A stretch of DNA of 26,543 nt from Chara braunii (lineage: Eukaryota; Streptophyta; Charophyceae; Charales; Characeae). Both the position numbers and the translations under genes were made by a program. The first letter of the stretch is position 1. The number at the start of each line of letters is the position of its first letter. Positions 1 through 8,366 of the stretch are shown here, piece by piece. The notes under the pieces were generated by a model. The model had not been told where the DNA came from. It saw only the letters and a list, made by a program, of their open reading frames with translations, and did no database searches. The stretch is from contig BFEA01000397.1 of assembly GCA_003427395.1 (NCBI GenBank), positions 1,443,884 to 1,470,426 on the forward strand, written 5' to 3'.

Positions 1-25
1 AAAAAGCAAAAAAAAAAAAAAAGGA

Positions 26-147
26 GGGCCTTCCTCCACTATTGTTGACATGCACAAAAGACAAAAATTAGGGCGCTGTATCTTTCCATGTTCTAGCGGA
101 AGATTCACTCTCGTTTTGCACATTTCGAGAGTAGTGGAGCGAGGGGG
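26..147. mobile_element. GGGCC-ended TWA-type MITE, copy 1
   Basis: The element opens with GGGCCTTCCTCCACTA and closes with TAGTGGAGCGAGG. Its interior has the same order of blocks as the reverse complement of the well-bounded copy at 25416-25537: TGCACAAAAGACAAAAATT, then a CATGTTCTAGCGGAAG block, then TTTTGCACATTTCGAGAGT. That copy has clean TTA target duplications; here flanking duplications are unclear because a second, inverted copy abuts on the right. No coding capacity is visible. The TIR and TWA target suggest a Tourist/PIF-Harbinger-type non-autonomous element; the superfamily call is inferred. Confidence 0.55.
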
Positions 148-216
148 GCTCCACTACTCTAGAAATGTGCAAAACGAGAGTGAATCTTCCGCTAGAACAT
201 GGAAAGATGCACCGCC
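72..216. repeat. Long foldback palindrome (69-nt arms, 7-nt loop)
   Basis: Arms 72-140 and 148-216 are reverse complements with about three mismatches, around the loop GAGGGGG. The structure arises where copy 1 of the GGGCC family meets a second copy in the opposite direction, end to end. The right-hand copy seems to end near GAGGTCCC at about 220-227. Such a head-to-head pair would form a stable cruciform or a hairpin RNA. Confidence 0.8.
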
Positions 217-289
217 ACGAGGTCCCAAGGATGACACTCATAGGTCGGGTCCGGAACTATGGGAAGGAAAAACAAAAGAGAAAAATAAA

Positions 290-610
290 AGAAAAGAAAC
301 TGGGTCGTTGTCAGCACGTGTATCCCCTAGGGCCTCTGCGTTGTTGTCAGCCCGTCCGTGGCACAAAAGACAAAAATCATGGCGCTGTATCTTTTCATGT
401 TCTAGAGAAGATTCGGCCCCTGTATACCCTTTGCACAAAAGACAAAAATCATGGCGCTGTATCTTTCCATGTTCTAGAGAAGATTCACTCTCTTTTTGCA
501 CATTTCTATACCAATTGTGGAAACTGAGAGTGAATCTTCCCTCGAACATGGAAAGATACAGCGCCACTATCTTTTCTTTTCTCTTCTTGTTTCTTCTTTT
601 TTTTTTTGGA
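290..610 (+). repeat. Dispersed repeat, inverted homologue of 19380-19670
   Basis: The run AAAAGAAACTGGGT, GTTGTCAGCACGTGTATCCC, GACAAAAATCATGGCGC and the T-rich tract ending near 610 is matched block by block by the reverse complement of 19380-19670. Internally it carries a partial duplication (CACAAAAGACAAAAATCATG occurs at about 362 and 434) and a smaller foldback with arms 452-493 and 526-566. It shares the CATGTTCTAG...GAAGATTCACTCTC block with the GGGCC MITEs, so it is a longer or composite relative of that family. The open frames through it are not conserved and are not proposed as genes. Confidence 0.65.
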
Positions 611-813
611 AAACGGCCTGCCCCTCCGGCATGGAGGACTAGACTGCAGTTACAAACTCTGCCCTGCAACAGACACGCGACGGGGGAGTTTGGCCTGCAG
701 TGTAAATTTCAGAGGGGACTGAACTGCAATACGGAAATTTGAAACATATTTTCAAACTCTAACCCTTACAGTGCCCTAGTTTTCTCATGATTCATTTAGC
801 AAATGAAGGGAGG

Positions 814-961
814 GAGTTTGGGGGAATGGTGAGGCTGGGGTTGGGGGAATGGTGAGGCAGGCTAGCCTACTGGAACCGGAGCTGTAAGAGTTTGGGGGAA
901 TGGTGAGGCTGGGGTTGGGGGAATGGTGAGGCAGGCTAGCCTACTGGAACCGGAGCTGTAA
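814..961 (+). repeat. Exact 74-bp tandem duplication
   Basis: Copies 814-887 and 888-961 are identical over 74 bp. Each unit contains an inner near-repeat of about 23 bp (TTGGGGGAATGGTGAGGC twice). A diverged relative of the unit end (GGCAGGCATGCCTACTGGAA) occurs at about 1240, in the next unit of the larger ~0.45-kb repeat. Identity means a very recent duplication or an assembly slip. Confidence 0.9.
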
Positions 962-1215
962 GTTAAGTTTGGAAGATCGAACCAGGCCCCGAGATTGAGA
1001 CAGAACAGTCAAACTGTTTCCAAATTCCTAAGTACTAGTGGCCATGTGATCTGTGAATACTGTCACATACGCTAGACTGCCAGTGGGCAAGCAATTCAGG
1101 CTGCTGGGCACTCCTACAGGCTAATCCCTGGCCTTGCAGGATGTCCCTGCAGTTTACTGTTATCACAGGAAACTACTTTGATTAAATAAGCTACTGCAAC
1201 AACAAGAGACTTTTA
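962..1215 (+). repeat. Diverged ~0.45-kb tandem repeat, unit 1 (empty of MITEs)
   Basis: Unit 1 and unit 2 (about 1420-1670, resuming at about 3009) share ordered blocks: GACAGAACAGTCAAACTG versus GCAGAACAGTAAAACTG; TAGACTGCCAGTGGGCAA versus TAGACTGCCAGTAGGCAA; TCAGGCTGCTGG; and GTCCCTGCAG. Unit 1 has an unbroken GTAAGTTAAGTTTGG at 959-973, where unit 2 carries the 154-bp element. It also has an unbroken stretch before GCAACAACAAGAGAC, where unit 2 carries the 1.33-kb element. Unit 1 therefore acts as an empty-site reference. No gene seen. Confidence 0.75.
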
Positions 1216-1265
1216 AGGGTGGGGGTAGGGAAATGGGAGGCAGGCATGCCTACTGGAACTGGAAG

Positions 1266-1419
1266 TTAAACCACCAGTACTTCCTAAAGTCGCGTAGACG
1301 CTACGCGATTTTCGGAAACGTACGGGCCACTACAGGAGCGCCCAAATTCATCCAACTAGAAACGTTTCTACTCTATTTTTTCCCACGGCCCATAGCTGGG
1401 CCAAGTACTGGTGGTTTAA
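1266..1419. mobile_element. ACCACCAGTAC-ended MITE, 154 bp including TTAA flanks
   Basis: The left end TTAA-ACCACCAGTACTT and right end AAGTACTGGTGGT-TTAA are inverted repeats. The corresponding point in the paralogous unit 1 (about 963-966) has a single TTAA, so TTAA, or TA within it, is the duplicated target. The interior (TACGGGCCACTACAGGAGCG, then CATAGCTGGGCCAAG) matches the copy at 4506-4664. TTAA duplication suggests a piggyBac-like source; TA duplication (element starting AACCACC) would suggest Tc1/mariner-like. The palindromic target leaves this undecided. No ORF of note. Confidence 0.85.
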
Positions 1420-1670
1420 GCAAGGTTGATAGCACTGGGTCCTGGGAGTGAGACAACAAGGGGCTGTTAGATGGCCGAAGGGAGTGAAGCAGAACAGTAA
1501 AACTGCCTTCATTTTCATTTAGTTGCATCCATGGGGTCTGAGCATACTATCACCTACTTTAGACTGCCAGTAGGCAAACAAGTCAGGCTGCTGGCTACTT
1601 CTTCGTGCTAAATTCTGGCCTTAGTAGGAGGTCCCTGCAGCATAATCTCATCACAAGTAGATCTCTATTT
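1420..1670 (+). repeat. Diverged ~0.45-kb tandem repeat, unit 2 (split by insertions)
   Basis: This is the counterpart of 962-1215. It starts right after the 154-bp MITE and breaks off at the left end of the 1.33-kb element. The match to unit 1 resumes at 3018 with GCAACAACAAAAGAC. A third, weaker unit follows at about 3050-3155 (GAACAGTACTTAGAG, then AGTCAGGCTGCTG). Confidence 0.7.
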
Positions 1671-2575
1671 TAAACCACCAGTACACCCGGGGCTGAAATC
1701 CAGAACCGACGCGCCCCCAGCGCGCCAAAAAATTCCAAGCCTGCTTCGAAAGGGTACCTGGTCCAGTAGTAGACTTGCTTTTGTGGTACTGGTACCACAA
1801 ATGTTGAGGAATAGAATGTCGGCCTGTGGATTTCAGGGGCGGCCTACTGGTACTTCCTTACGGCCACGAACATTCCAGCAAGTACGGATTCGTGTTGTTG
1901 TGTTCTTCGTTTTTTTCTTTTTCTTTTTCTTGGGTCCCCTGGCGATGCAGGCACGTCCCTCCGCGTTCGTCCTCCACGCTACTCCGGCCTTCCAACCTAT
2001 GCCTGTGATACCTCGTCCATCCACATGGCAGTGTTGGCCAGTTTCGGCACCTCCTCCTTTGCGCCACTTACGTGACGCAGTGTATGACATCCATGCCTCG
2101 TTGCTTGAGGTTGAAGCAACCATCAGTCAAGCATTGAAACACCTGTTCAAATATACAAAAACAGCATACACAAGGCACACTGCTCAGGACAAGATAGGGA
2201 AGAAGGAAGGAAAGAAGAAGAAACAGAAAAACAGAAAACCGAGCGCAGGTATTATTACGAAACATACATCAATAAGCGCAGTGATGTTAGGCGAAAGGAC
2301 CCAACACCCGGTCGCCTATCCGGCTTCGTCAGGGGTCTCGCTACCTATCGTTGCTTGAGGTTGGCCCGGCTGCTGTGTGCAACCAACCCACCATGCGTGT
2401 CATGTTGGGCATCACCACACCGCTCTCGAAATATGGAATAGACAGTAATGTGGCAGCTGCATCTGGCCATGTTCTACTTTTTTTTTCTACAGGCAATGGC
2501 AAAAGGTTATGGCGCCACCAGCCATAGGGTTCTTCCACAATGGACGGTCTACTTGCGCACTGTACTACTAGACAG

Positions 2576-2662
<87 letters not shown>

Positions 2663-3007
2663 GGCCCTGCCGTGGAGATGCCAAAGGCACGTGCGCAGGC
2701 TGGTAGGTTGGAAAGGCCATGGAGGCAGGCCGGCAGGTAACGGCCACTGCATGTACTGAACGACAATGCGCATTACGGCGGCGTCGGATTTCTATTTATT
2801 TATTTTTTTACTTCCCACTGCATTGGCCACTTTCCGTACCGGCCTTACTGGCGGCCACGGACAAAAAGAAGTCCGTGTGTGGGCCCGCGTGGGCCCAATA
2901 CATTTCTACAGGCCGCCGCCAGTCCGACCCTGCCCTGACCTTCCAATTTGTGGCTTGTGGCCACAAGTATTTTTGCTGCACGGCTGGAGTGGTGTACTGG
3001 TGGTCTA
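1671..3007. mobile_element. Long ACCACCAGTAC-ended element, about 1.33 kb
   Basis: The left end TTTTAAACCACCAGTACACC (1668 on) and the reverse complement of the right end (TTTTAGACCACCAGTACACC, up to 3010) differ at one of 20 positions. The ends are flanked by TA. Insertion is supported because the interrupted host repeat resumes just outside the right end. Open frames inside (for example 1783-2358 plus) are low complexity, with no transposase motif recognised, so it is most likely a non-autonomous internal-deletion derivative. It contains the CA/GA microsatellite at 2577-2658 and pyrimidine-rich tracts. TTAA versus TA target is unresolved because the right flank reads CTAA. Confidence 0.65.
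2577..2658 (+). repeat. Compound (CA)n-(GA)n microsatellite
   Basis: (CA) runs 2577-2608 and switches directly to (GA) 2609-2658. It lies inside the 1.33-kb element. Confidence 0.98.
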
Positions 3008-3179
3008 AAACAAACAAATGCAACAACAAAAGACAGTTCTATGGATGAAGGGGTAGAGAACAGTACTTAGAGAATCGGCCATCAAGTCTCCTAATAGCGA
3101 GTCAGGAGACCTGTGTATACTACCATTTACCCCAGGCTGTAAAGTCAGGCTGCTGTCACACAAACAATCACAATCTTCT

Positions 3180-3322
3180 GCGACCCGGTTTCCAGCAGGT
3201 GCTGCTCCCCACCAATAGATGGAGCCTCCCCCTACAGTGCTAGCGGTGTCTGCTCTCACCAGCATCCCTAGCACCCACCAGGGTTGTTTTTTTCTCAAAA
3301 AAAAAAAAAAAAAAAAAAAAAA
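3180..3322 (+). mobile_element. Short A-tailed SINE-like unit, copy 1
   Basis: It carries the family core ACCCGGTTTCCAGCAGGTGC then CTCCCCACCAATAGATGGAG, an insert with GCTAGC, and an A run at 3297-3322. The usual 5' start (TATGGGACGCTGG) is degraded. Related cores occur at 3323, 10088, 16972 and 23249. Dispersed copies, both orientations and 3' oligo(A) indicate retroposition. No clean Pol III A/B box pair is seen. Confidence 0.65.
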
Positions 3323-3409
3323 TCTATATGGGACGCTGGGCCCTATTCCCAGCACGTGCTGCTCCCACGAACAGATTGGAGCATTTGGTCAAAAAAAAAA
3401 AAAAAAAAA
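3323..3409 (+). mobile_element. Short A-tailed SINE-like unit, copy 2 (tandem to copy 1)
   Basis: It begins TCTATATGGGACGCTGGGCC immediately after the A tail of copy 1, carries the CAGCACGTGCTGCTCCCAC core, and ends in 19 A. The body is only about 68 bp. The tandem arrangement suggests insertion into the tail of the previous copy. Confidence 0.65.
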
Positions 3410-3694
3410 TCTTCGTCTTATGGCACGTGTTCTGCCATCATGGTGTAAGAGCCCCTGATGATAGAAGCCTGCAGATTCACGAAGCTAAGGGTCCTTGCTG
3501 ACGTAGCTCAGTCCAGATACATCCAAGGGGGTTTGGAATTCTCAGACGGTGACATTCTTAGGGCCAAATAAGTAGGTGTCAATTTTGTTAAGAAAATATA
3601 AACTGGCCGTTTCAATGAAATGGCTGTTATTATATCCAGATTGAGCTATATGACCAGGTGTTCTGTTTCCGTGAAGAAGGTAGCCTTGAGAATC
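3410..3694. other. No gene recognised
   Basis: Unique-looking sequence between the SINE-like pair and the first pogo-like MITE. GTAGCTCAGT at about 3501 resembles a tRNA D-arm, but nothing tRNA-like follows. Confidence 0.5.
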
Positions 3695-3803
3695 TACCGT
3701 CTTCCCCCGAACACAACGCACCCTTGTTTTGGCTGTATCTGGCCGGAAACATAGCTTGTATACATTCATTTTTAGGGTGCGTTATGTTCGGGGGAAGACG
3801 GTA
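3695..3803. mobile_element. Pogo-like foldback MITE, copy 1 (105 bp + TA)
   Basis: TA-CCGTCTTCCCCCGAACACAA at the left is mirrored by TTCGGGGGAAGACGG-TA at the right. TA duplication and a terminal C(A/C/G)GT are typical of Tc1/mariner and pogo/Tigger elements. The interior arms are diverged compared with copies 3 to 5. No coding capacity. Confidence 0.85.
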
Positions 3804-4057
3804 GTCTGAGGGCATAGTCCTCACTGACAGGATTTCCCTTGGTCAACTTGTATCTGAGTGCTTTCACAGCACCGCCTTGATGCATGTAGTCAATTACATC
3901 CACATAGATTCTGAGTGTTTTTACTCTAGTCTAAAAACATTAAGGTAGGGGAAACTGCTCCTGAGTCACCTTTTTACGTTTTTTTGTTTTAAATAGGCAA
4001 GAAAAGGCAAAGTGGCATCGATATCATAGTTGAGTTTCAGAATGTGCAAGTTTAGCA

Positions 4058-4088
4058 GGGGGGGGGGGGGGAGGGGGGGGGGGGGGGG
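4058..4088 (+). repeat. Poly-G run with one A
   Basis: G fills 4058-4088 except for an A at 4072. It has strong G-quadruplex potential and is an error-prone site for sequencing. It sits inside repeat R at the point where the paralogue reads AGCGGAGGTC. Confidence 0.95.
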
Positions 4089-4197
4089 TTGAAACTGTTG
4101 CCGTTTGTTTGAAGTGGTGTGAATGCAGATTTAGGGGCGCCTTTTTTTTTTTTGTTGCCCTGTTTTCAGAACTGCTAAAGTTGCCTATTCCAAACGC

Positions 4198-4306
4198 TAC
4201 GGTCTTCCCCCCAATACAACGCACAGTCATTATAGCTTCATCTAGACTGAAAGATGCCTCAAACACAGCTATAATGTCCGTACTCTGTCTTGTGGGGAAG
4301 AAGGTA
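4198..4306. mobile_element. Pogo-like foldback MITE, copy 2 (105 bp + TA)
   Basis: TA-CGGTCTTCCCCCCAATACAA at the left and TGTGGGGAAGAAGG-TA at the right. The interior GTCATTATAGCTTCATCTAG and AACACAGCTATAATG are inverted arms. Its insertion into repeat R is shown by the uninterrupted paralogue at about 10620-10650. The right end is slightly decayed. Confidence 0.85.
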
Positions 4307-4505
4307 GGTGTGACCCAGGAGCCCTTGCCCCAAAAATTTATTATTACGTTGTAATGCGAGCAGGCCCTCAGATTTCTCCCTGTACCCCAGAGAGTCTGAC
4401 TCCCCTCGCCCCAGACAAAATCCTGGCTTGCCGGAACACTTCCCAAGTTCCCAGTGGACTTGTCCCATAACTTTACGATCATCATCTGTTACAAATTATA
4501 CCTCC

Positions 4506-4664
4506 AAACCACCAGTTCTTCCTAGAGTTGTGCCCGTTAACGCGCCACAACTTTAGCAAAAGTACGGGCTACTACAGGAGCGGCCAAATTCATCCGACTA
4601 GAAATGTTTCTACTCTTTCTTTTTTTCCGCGGCCGATAGCTGGGCCAAGTACTGGTCGTTTAAA
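4506..4664. mobile_element. ACCACCAGTAC-ended MITE, second short copy
   Basis: The left AAACCACCAGTTCTTCC and right GGGCCAAGTACTGGTCGTTT are inverted ends. The interior shares CTACAGGAGCG, CAAATTCATCC and TTTCTACTCTTT with the 1266 copy, in the same orientation. The left flank lacks TTAA/TA (it reads CTCC), so that flank has mutated or been lost. Confidence 0.8.
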
Positions 4665-4736
4665 TTTCCTCCTGACAGTGTGTGACCTAAAATTACTACC
4701 CATAGAACTTCTCCCACCCTGCACCTCCTTTCCCTC

Positions 4737-4755
4737 AAACCCTAAACCCTAAACC
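4737..4755 (+). repeat. Interstitial plant-type telomere motif
   Basis: About two and a half CCCTAAA units. CCCTAAA/TTTAGGG is the Arabidopsis-type telomere repeat common in green plants and many algae. So short a tract could also be chance or a promoter telo-box. Confidence 0.6.
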
Positions 4756-4813
4756 TGTGGCCACTGCAGTGTCCCTTCACCTTCACCATGATTGCCTGGG
4801 ACCCACAATTGAA

Positions 4814-5004
4814 GGGATAATTGCTGGAAAGCGCCCACGCCAAAACCCTTTTGGTTTTGGGCGCCTGAAGTTTGGCCGTTTGGTACTACATGCCCAAACG
4901 GCCGGAGTGGGAGCCTGAAGTTTGGCCTGTAGAACCAAACGGCCGAACTTTGGGCACCTGATACCAAAAAGGTCTCGGCGTGGGTGCTTTCCACCAATTA
5001 TCCC
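4814..5004. mobile_element. GGGATAATTG-ended foldback element (191 bp)
   Basis: The left GGGATAATTGCTGGAAAGCG and the reverse complement of the right end (GGGATAATTGGTGGAAAGCA) match over about 28 bp with two mismatches. The arms continue inward as CAAAACCCTTTTGG / CCAAAAAGG and TTTGGCCGTTTGG / CCAAACGGCCGAA, so the whole element folds back. A left-hand partial copy is at 19100-19185. No clear target duplication. Family unknown. Confidence 0.75.
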
Positions 5005-5348
5005 AAAACTTAAGGCGACATTGTAATCTTCCCCTCTGGAGTTGTGGCCATGCTTCCATACATGCCCCAGCTAGAGAAGAACCAACTTGAAGAGAGACTT
5101 GAGGCTTGACCGCCTGTTTCCATTCCTCTGGCACCATCCCCAACTCCGGCTTATCATTGTACGGATATTCAACACTAGTACCATATCCACCGTCCACAGA
5201 TACGCTGTTACGGTGCCTTATCTGCATGCAGCCGATGGCTTCCCGTACACGCTCCCTGTATCCACAAGAAAGTAACGAATGTTGTTCCATGGAAGACGGT
5301 TTTTTGACTTTTTGCCCTCCGGAGGAAGGTTGAGCCGATCTACCTTGG

Positions 5349-5380
5349 GGGGCGCAGCGCTAAGGGGAGCGCTGCGCCCC
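5349..5380. repeat. GC-rich perfect hairpin
   Basis: GGGGCGCAGCGCT pairs perfectly with AGCGCTGCGCCCC across the 6-nt loop AAGGGG. It is isolated from the MITEs and its function is unknown. Confidence 0.85.
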
Positions 5381-6374
5381 GCTCGAGCAGGCGCACCTGG
5401 TTCCAAATGGCGCATTCACATTGGGGAAGAACGGTGCGTGGTGGCGGTGGCGATAGCGCAGTGAAGTGTTAAGATAGGAGTCGCGAGAAGCAAGGACGGC
5501 TGCGTGGAGGATGGGCGCGGGTTTTGAAGGGGAGTAAGGGTTTTAGGTGGCTGTGAGGAGGCTCAGCGTGGCAGGAGCTCCTTGCTATGACATTGGAGCT
5601 GGGAGGCAGTGGTGGTCAAGAGCTACAGGGACGGTTGGGATGGTGGGTCCGGCCAATGAGAGAATGCCGCGGCTTTTTGTTGGGCTGAATGAGTGACTTT
5701 TGTGGAGCGTCTTCTTCAACCTTCTCTACCACTACGTGAGGAGAGGGAGGTGCGATGAGATGGGGAGGAGTGGGTTTGGTGCTGTTTTCGTTTTCCCTGG
5801 TTGGTCTGCTCTTGGCGAAGATTCTAACGGCGGGCTACGAGGGATGGCGGATCGAGTAGGTTTCGGCCACCATGGATGTTTTTTCTCCCTCCGGACTGCC
5901 AGCAAGGGGTCGTCCACAGGCTCGGCGGCTTGGGCGCGCTAGGTGGCCGTGTTGTGGTAAGTGTTGGCCACAGTCCAACAGTCTTCATCATTCAACTTTT
6001 TGGTTGGATGTGATGCAGGCCACGAGCAGCTGAGATGCTTTTGAAGCCGATGAAGGAGGAGGTGGAGGTTGAGAGAGAGAGTGGACATGACATGTGTGGG
6101 GGGTGGGAATTAGCGTTGGTATGAAATTGTGTAGATTGTCCGCGGTTTTTCGTAAGTGAGAAGATTGATCGCTAATTTCCTTCTGATTACAAACCTATGA
6201 AATCCCTACTAAGTGTTAATTTTTCGATCGTAAAACATGATCTGGATTTTTCTGATGATGATGCATTATGATGCTGGCGCGATCGGGAAATTTTTTCAGA
6301 GGTTGTTCATGAATGATTTCGCTTTTATGATTGTGCTTTGTTTAAAATCAGATTCATGAGATCTTAGGTATTTT
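5381..6374. other. No gene recognised; low-repeat DNA
   Basis: G-rich on the plus strand to about 6150, then AT-rich. Open frames such as 5700-5942 plus show no recognisable domain. Donor-like GTAAGT occurs at about 5957 and 6153. This could be the 5' region and intron of an unrecognised gene, but nothing supports a product. Confidence 0.4.
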
Positions 6375-6512
6375 CCCTAATCTGAAATTCGCTTTTTTTT
6401 GCTTTGAGCAAGATCCCTAATCTGAAATTTGTATTTTCTTAGCAGGGTGCCAGAATCCTTAATCTTAAATTTGTATTTTCTAAGAAAGATTCCTAATATG
6501 AAATTTGTAAAT
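6375..6512 (+). repeat. Imperfect ~40-bp AT-rich tandem repeat, four units
   Basis: CCTAATCTGAAATTTG-like starts recur at about 6375, 6415, 6457 and 6492, followed by TATTTTCTTAG or a variant. Spacing is roughly 35-42 bp. Confidence 0.65.
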
Positions 6513-7690
6513 CAGAGTTTTGCTCTCATCCCAATGAATGATTACTCAGTCTTGAATTACAAAGGGTTACAAAATGATTTTCTCAAAGTGGAATTGATGT
6601 CCTACATTTATCCATCTTTGATCTAATTCCAAATTTGATGTAGTTTCCCATATTTATGCGCATAAGGTTGGGCTTTCAATTTTTTATTTCGATATTTGAT
6701 ATCACTTGTTTGAAGGATTTCTAATAAACTGGTTACAATCGAGTCTCAAGCTGTGATATTGTAGGATTTGGGCTCATAAGTGCTGATGGAATTATCTCCT
6801 TCAAGGTTGGAACCCCTCCCTACGAGGGTTATACAAGGTGGGAGGTGTGATCCTTGAGAGGGTAGGGGGGGTATTGTGGGTTTTGTTCTCCCTTGGGCCA
6901 GACTAATCTTGGTCGGATCAGCCACTGCGGTTGGGAGGGAGGACAAGGGGCCGTGCTGTTTTCAGCAAGATGAGAGTTCGAGAGGTGTTTCACTTGGAGG
7001 GGTTGGGACATGATGGAAGGGGGATCTTCAGCTCTGCGGGGGCACGTTCTATGGGGTATTGCATGCTGCTGAGGGAGCAGGAGTGAATTAAGGGGTTTGT
7101 TATGAACTGGGTCTGGGAGGTGAGGGGGCGCCTTCCAGCGGAGGCAGCGAAAGGACAGGAGCTTGTTTTTTTTTGGGGGGGAGGAGTGAACCGCTCGGTT
7201 TCTTGTGAGCTTTTTCATCCAGCTAAGACGTGAATAGGCGCAGGAATTTCCATGGGGAAAGAAGCAGTTCCCTCCCGTCCTCTCTCTCCCTGTGGGAATA
7301 ATAGGTGTTGACTCCCTTTTTAGGTTATGATTCATGTGCGTGTATTTGCGTTCTTTGAATTCCTTTTGTTTTTTGAGGTTTCAACTCGAAAAATCATCAT
7401 AATTTTGGTGCTGGTTGCAGTAGATTGTGTTTGCAGTGATGGTTGGAGATAATGCACTCTGCGGCGAAGGGGCTAGCCAGTAGGGCGGAAATAGGGTATA
7501 GCAGTGGTGGATATGGTGGCTCCACCGCAATAAGTCTTGTCGTAGTAAGGTTGAGAAGGTTTTGTTGGATGTTTGCGGCCAGTGCTTGAAAGAGTGGATG
7601 ATCGGAACGACAACCATGACGACGATTGGTGGCTTGTCTGGTATCTGTTGATGTCTTTCGTCCCAGTGGTTTGCGAATGGACGAGGTCAG
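6513..7690. other. No gene recognised
   Basis: No TIR pair or known domain was found. Long minus-strand frames (for example 7335-6829) are proline- and serine-rich without motifs and look non-coding. The stretch could be introns or flank of the minus-strand gene proposed at 8280-8606. Confidence 0.4.
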
Positions 7691-8366
7691 AACGACGATG
7701 ATCGGTGCTGGGGCTTGGTCGCGCTGCCCTGTAACCCCAGCGGTATGGGAACATGAGACCTGGTAGAGAGATCTGGGGAGTTGTCGAGGGTGGAAGGCAC
7801 TCTACTGTCTATTGGCAAACTGATACTTAGTTGACGTTGACCGGAGCCGGGGCGGGTCTCTTTGCTCTGTAGCCTAGCAGGTGGGGGGGGTTATGGGGTG
7901 GGTCGTGCCACTCTGTAACCTAGCAGTTGGGGGTGGGAGGCCTGGTAGAGATTGGTTATCGGGGTATAGGAGAGAGGAGGATAGGGTTGAGCTGCTGGTA
8001 GTCGCTAAAGGTAGGTGGTTTTCGGTCCGAATATTTCCATGATTAAATCTTAGAAAACCGTGGTCTTACGTCGAATGATTTGCGATTCTGGGGGCCCCTC
8101 GCAACTCCTTTTAGGAGGCTTCACTGCTGCTACGCTCAGTGATCTGCGGTTGTCCGATGCCAGAAGGGTGCTGGCCGGTACTGGGGTGTTGTCCTGTAAC
8201 TTGCTGATGCAGGAGTGTGAGGCCTGGTAGACAGATCCAGGAATGCTTTCGGGTGGGCATTTTAAGGGACAACTAGGGGTTACTGCTGGGACGACGCTGG
8301 TCGGACCTGGGGTGAGTCGTGTGGCCCTGTAACCCGAGCTGGTGGGGGTGTGAGACCTGGAAGAGC
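7691..8366 (-). repeat. Degenerate ~75-bp repeat, five scattered units
   Basis: On the minus strand, units resemble CTACCAGGTCTCACAC, then AGCTAGGTTACAGGG, then a CCCCAGCNCCGGTCAAC-like tail. They lie at about 8289-8366, 8165-8242, 7891-7957, 7830-7890 (partial) and 7691-7780. The rightmost unit starts exactly where the coding-like part of 8280-8606 fades, at a CCAG|GT junction. The units may be duplicated intron or exon segments of that gene, or an old repeat. Confidence 0.55.

Larger units (their letters stand above)
3945..4350 (+). repeat. Dispersed repeat R, copy 1 (contains a MITE)
   Basis: It is homologous in the same orientation to 10420-10700. Shared blocks are AAATAGGCAAGAAA, GAATGTGCAAGTTTAGC (GAAATGTGCATGTTTAGC in the other copy), GCAGATTTAGGG, CAGAACTGCTAAAGTTGCCT and GGTGTGACCCAGGAGCCCTTG. 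This copy carries a 105-bp MITE that is absent from the other. Family identity unknown. Confidence 0.75.

Noticed and set aside
1783-2358. 191-aa plus ORF in the 1.33-kb element as a transposase
   Set aside because: It contains poly-Phe and Lys-rich low complexity, with no DDE/DDD spacing or helix-turn-helix pattern.
1671-3007. LTR retrotransposon
   Set aside because: The ends are inverted, not direct, repeats, and no primer-binding site, gag or pol motif was found.
3495-3520. tRNA gene or SINE A box at GTAGCTCAGT
   Set aside because: The next bases do not complete the A box, and there is no T-arm or acceptor pairing nearby.
4737-4755. Chromosome end or former telomere fusion
   Set aside because: Only about two and a half CCCTAAA units, with ordinary sequence on both sides.
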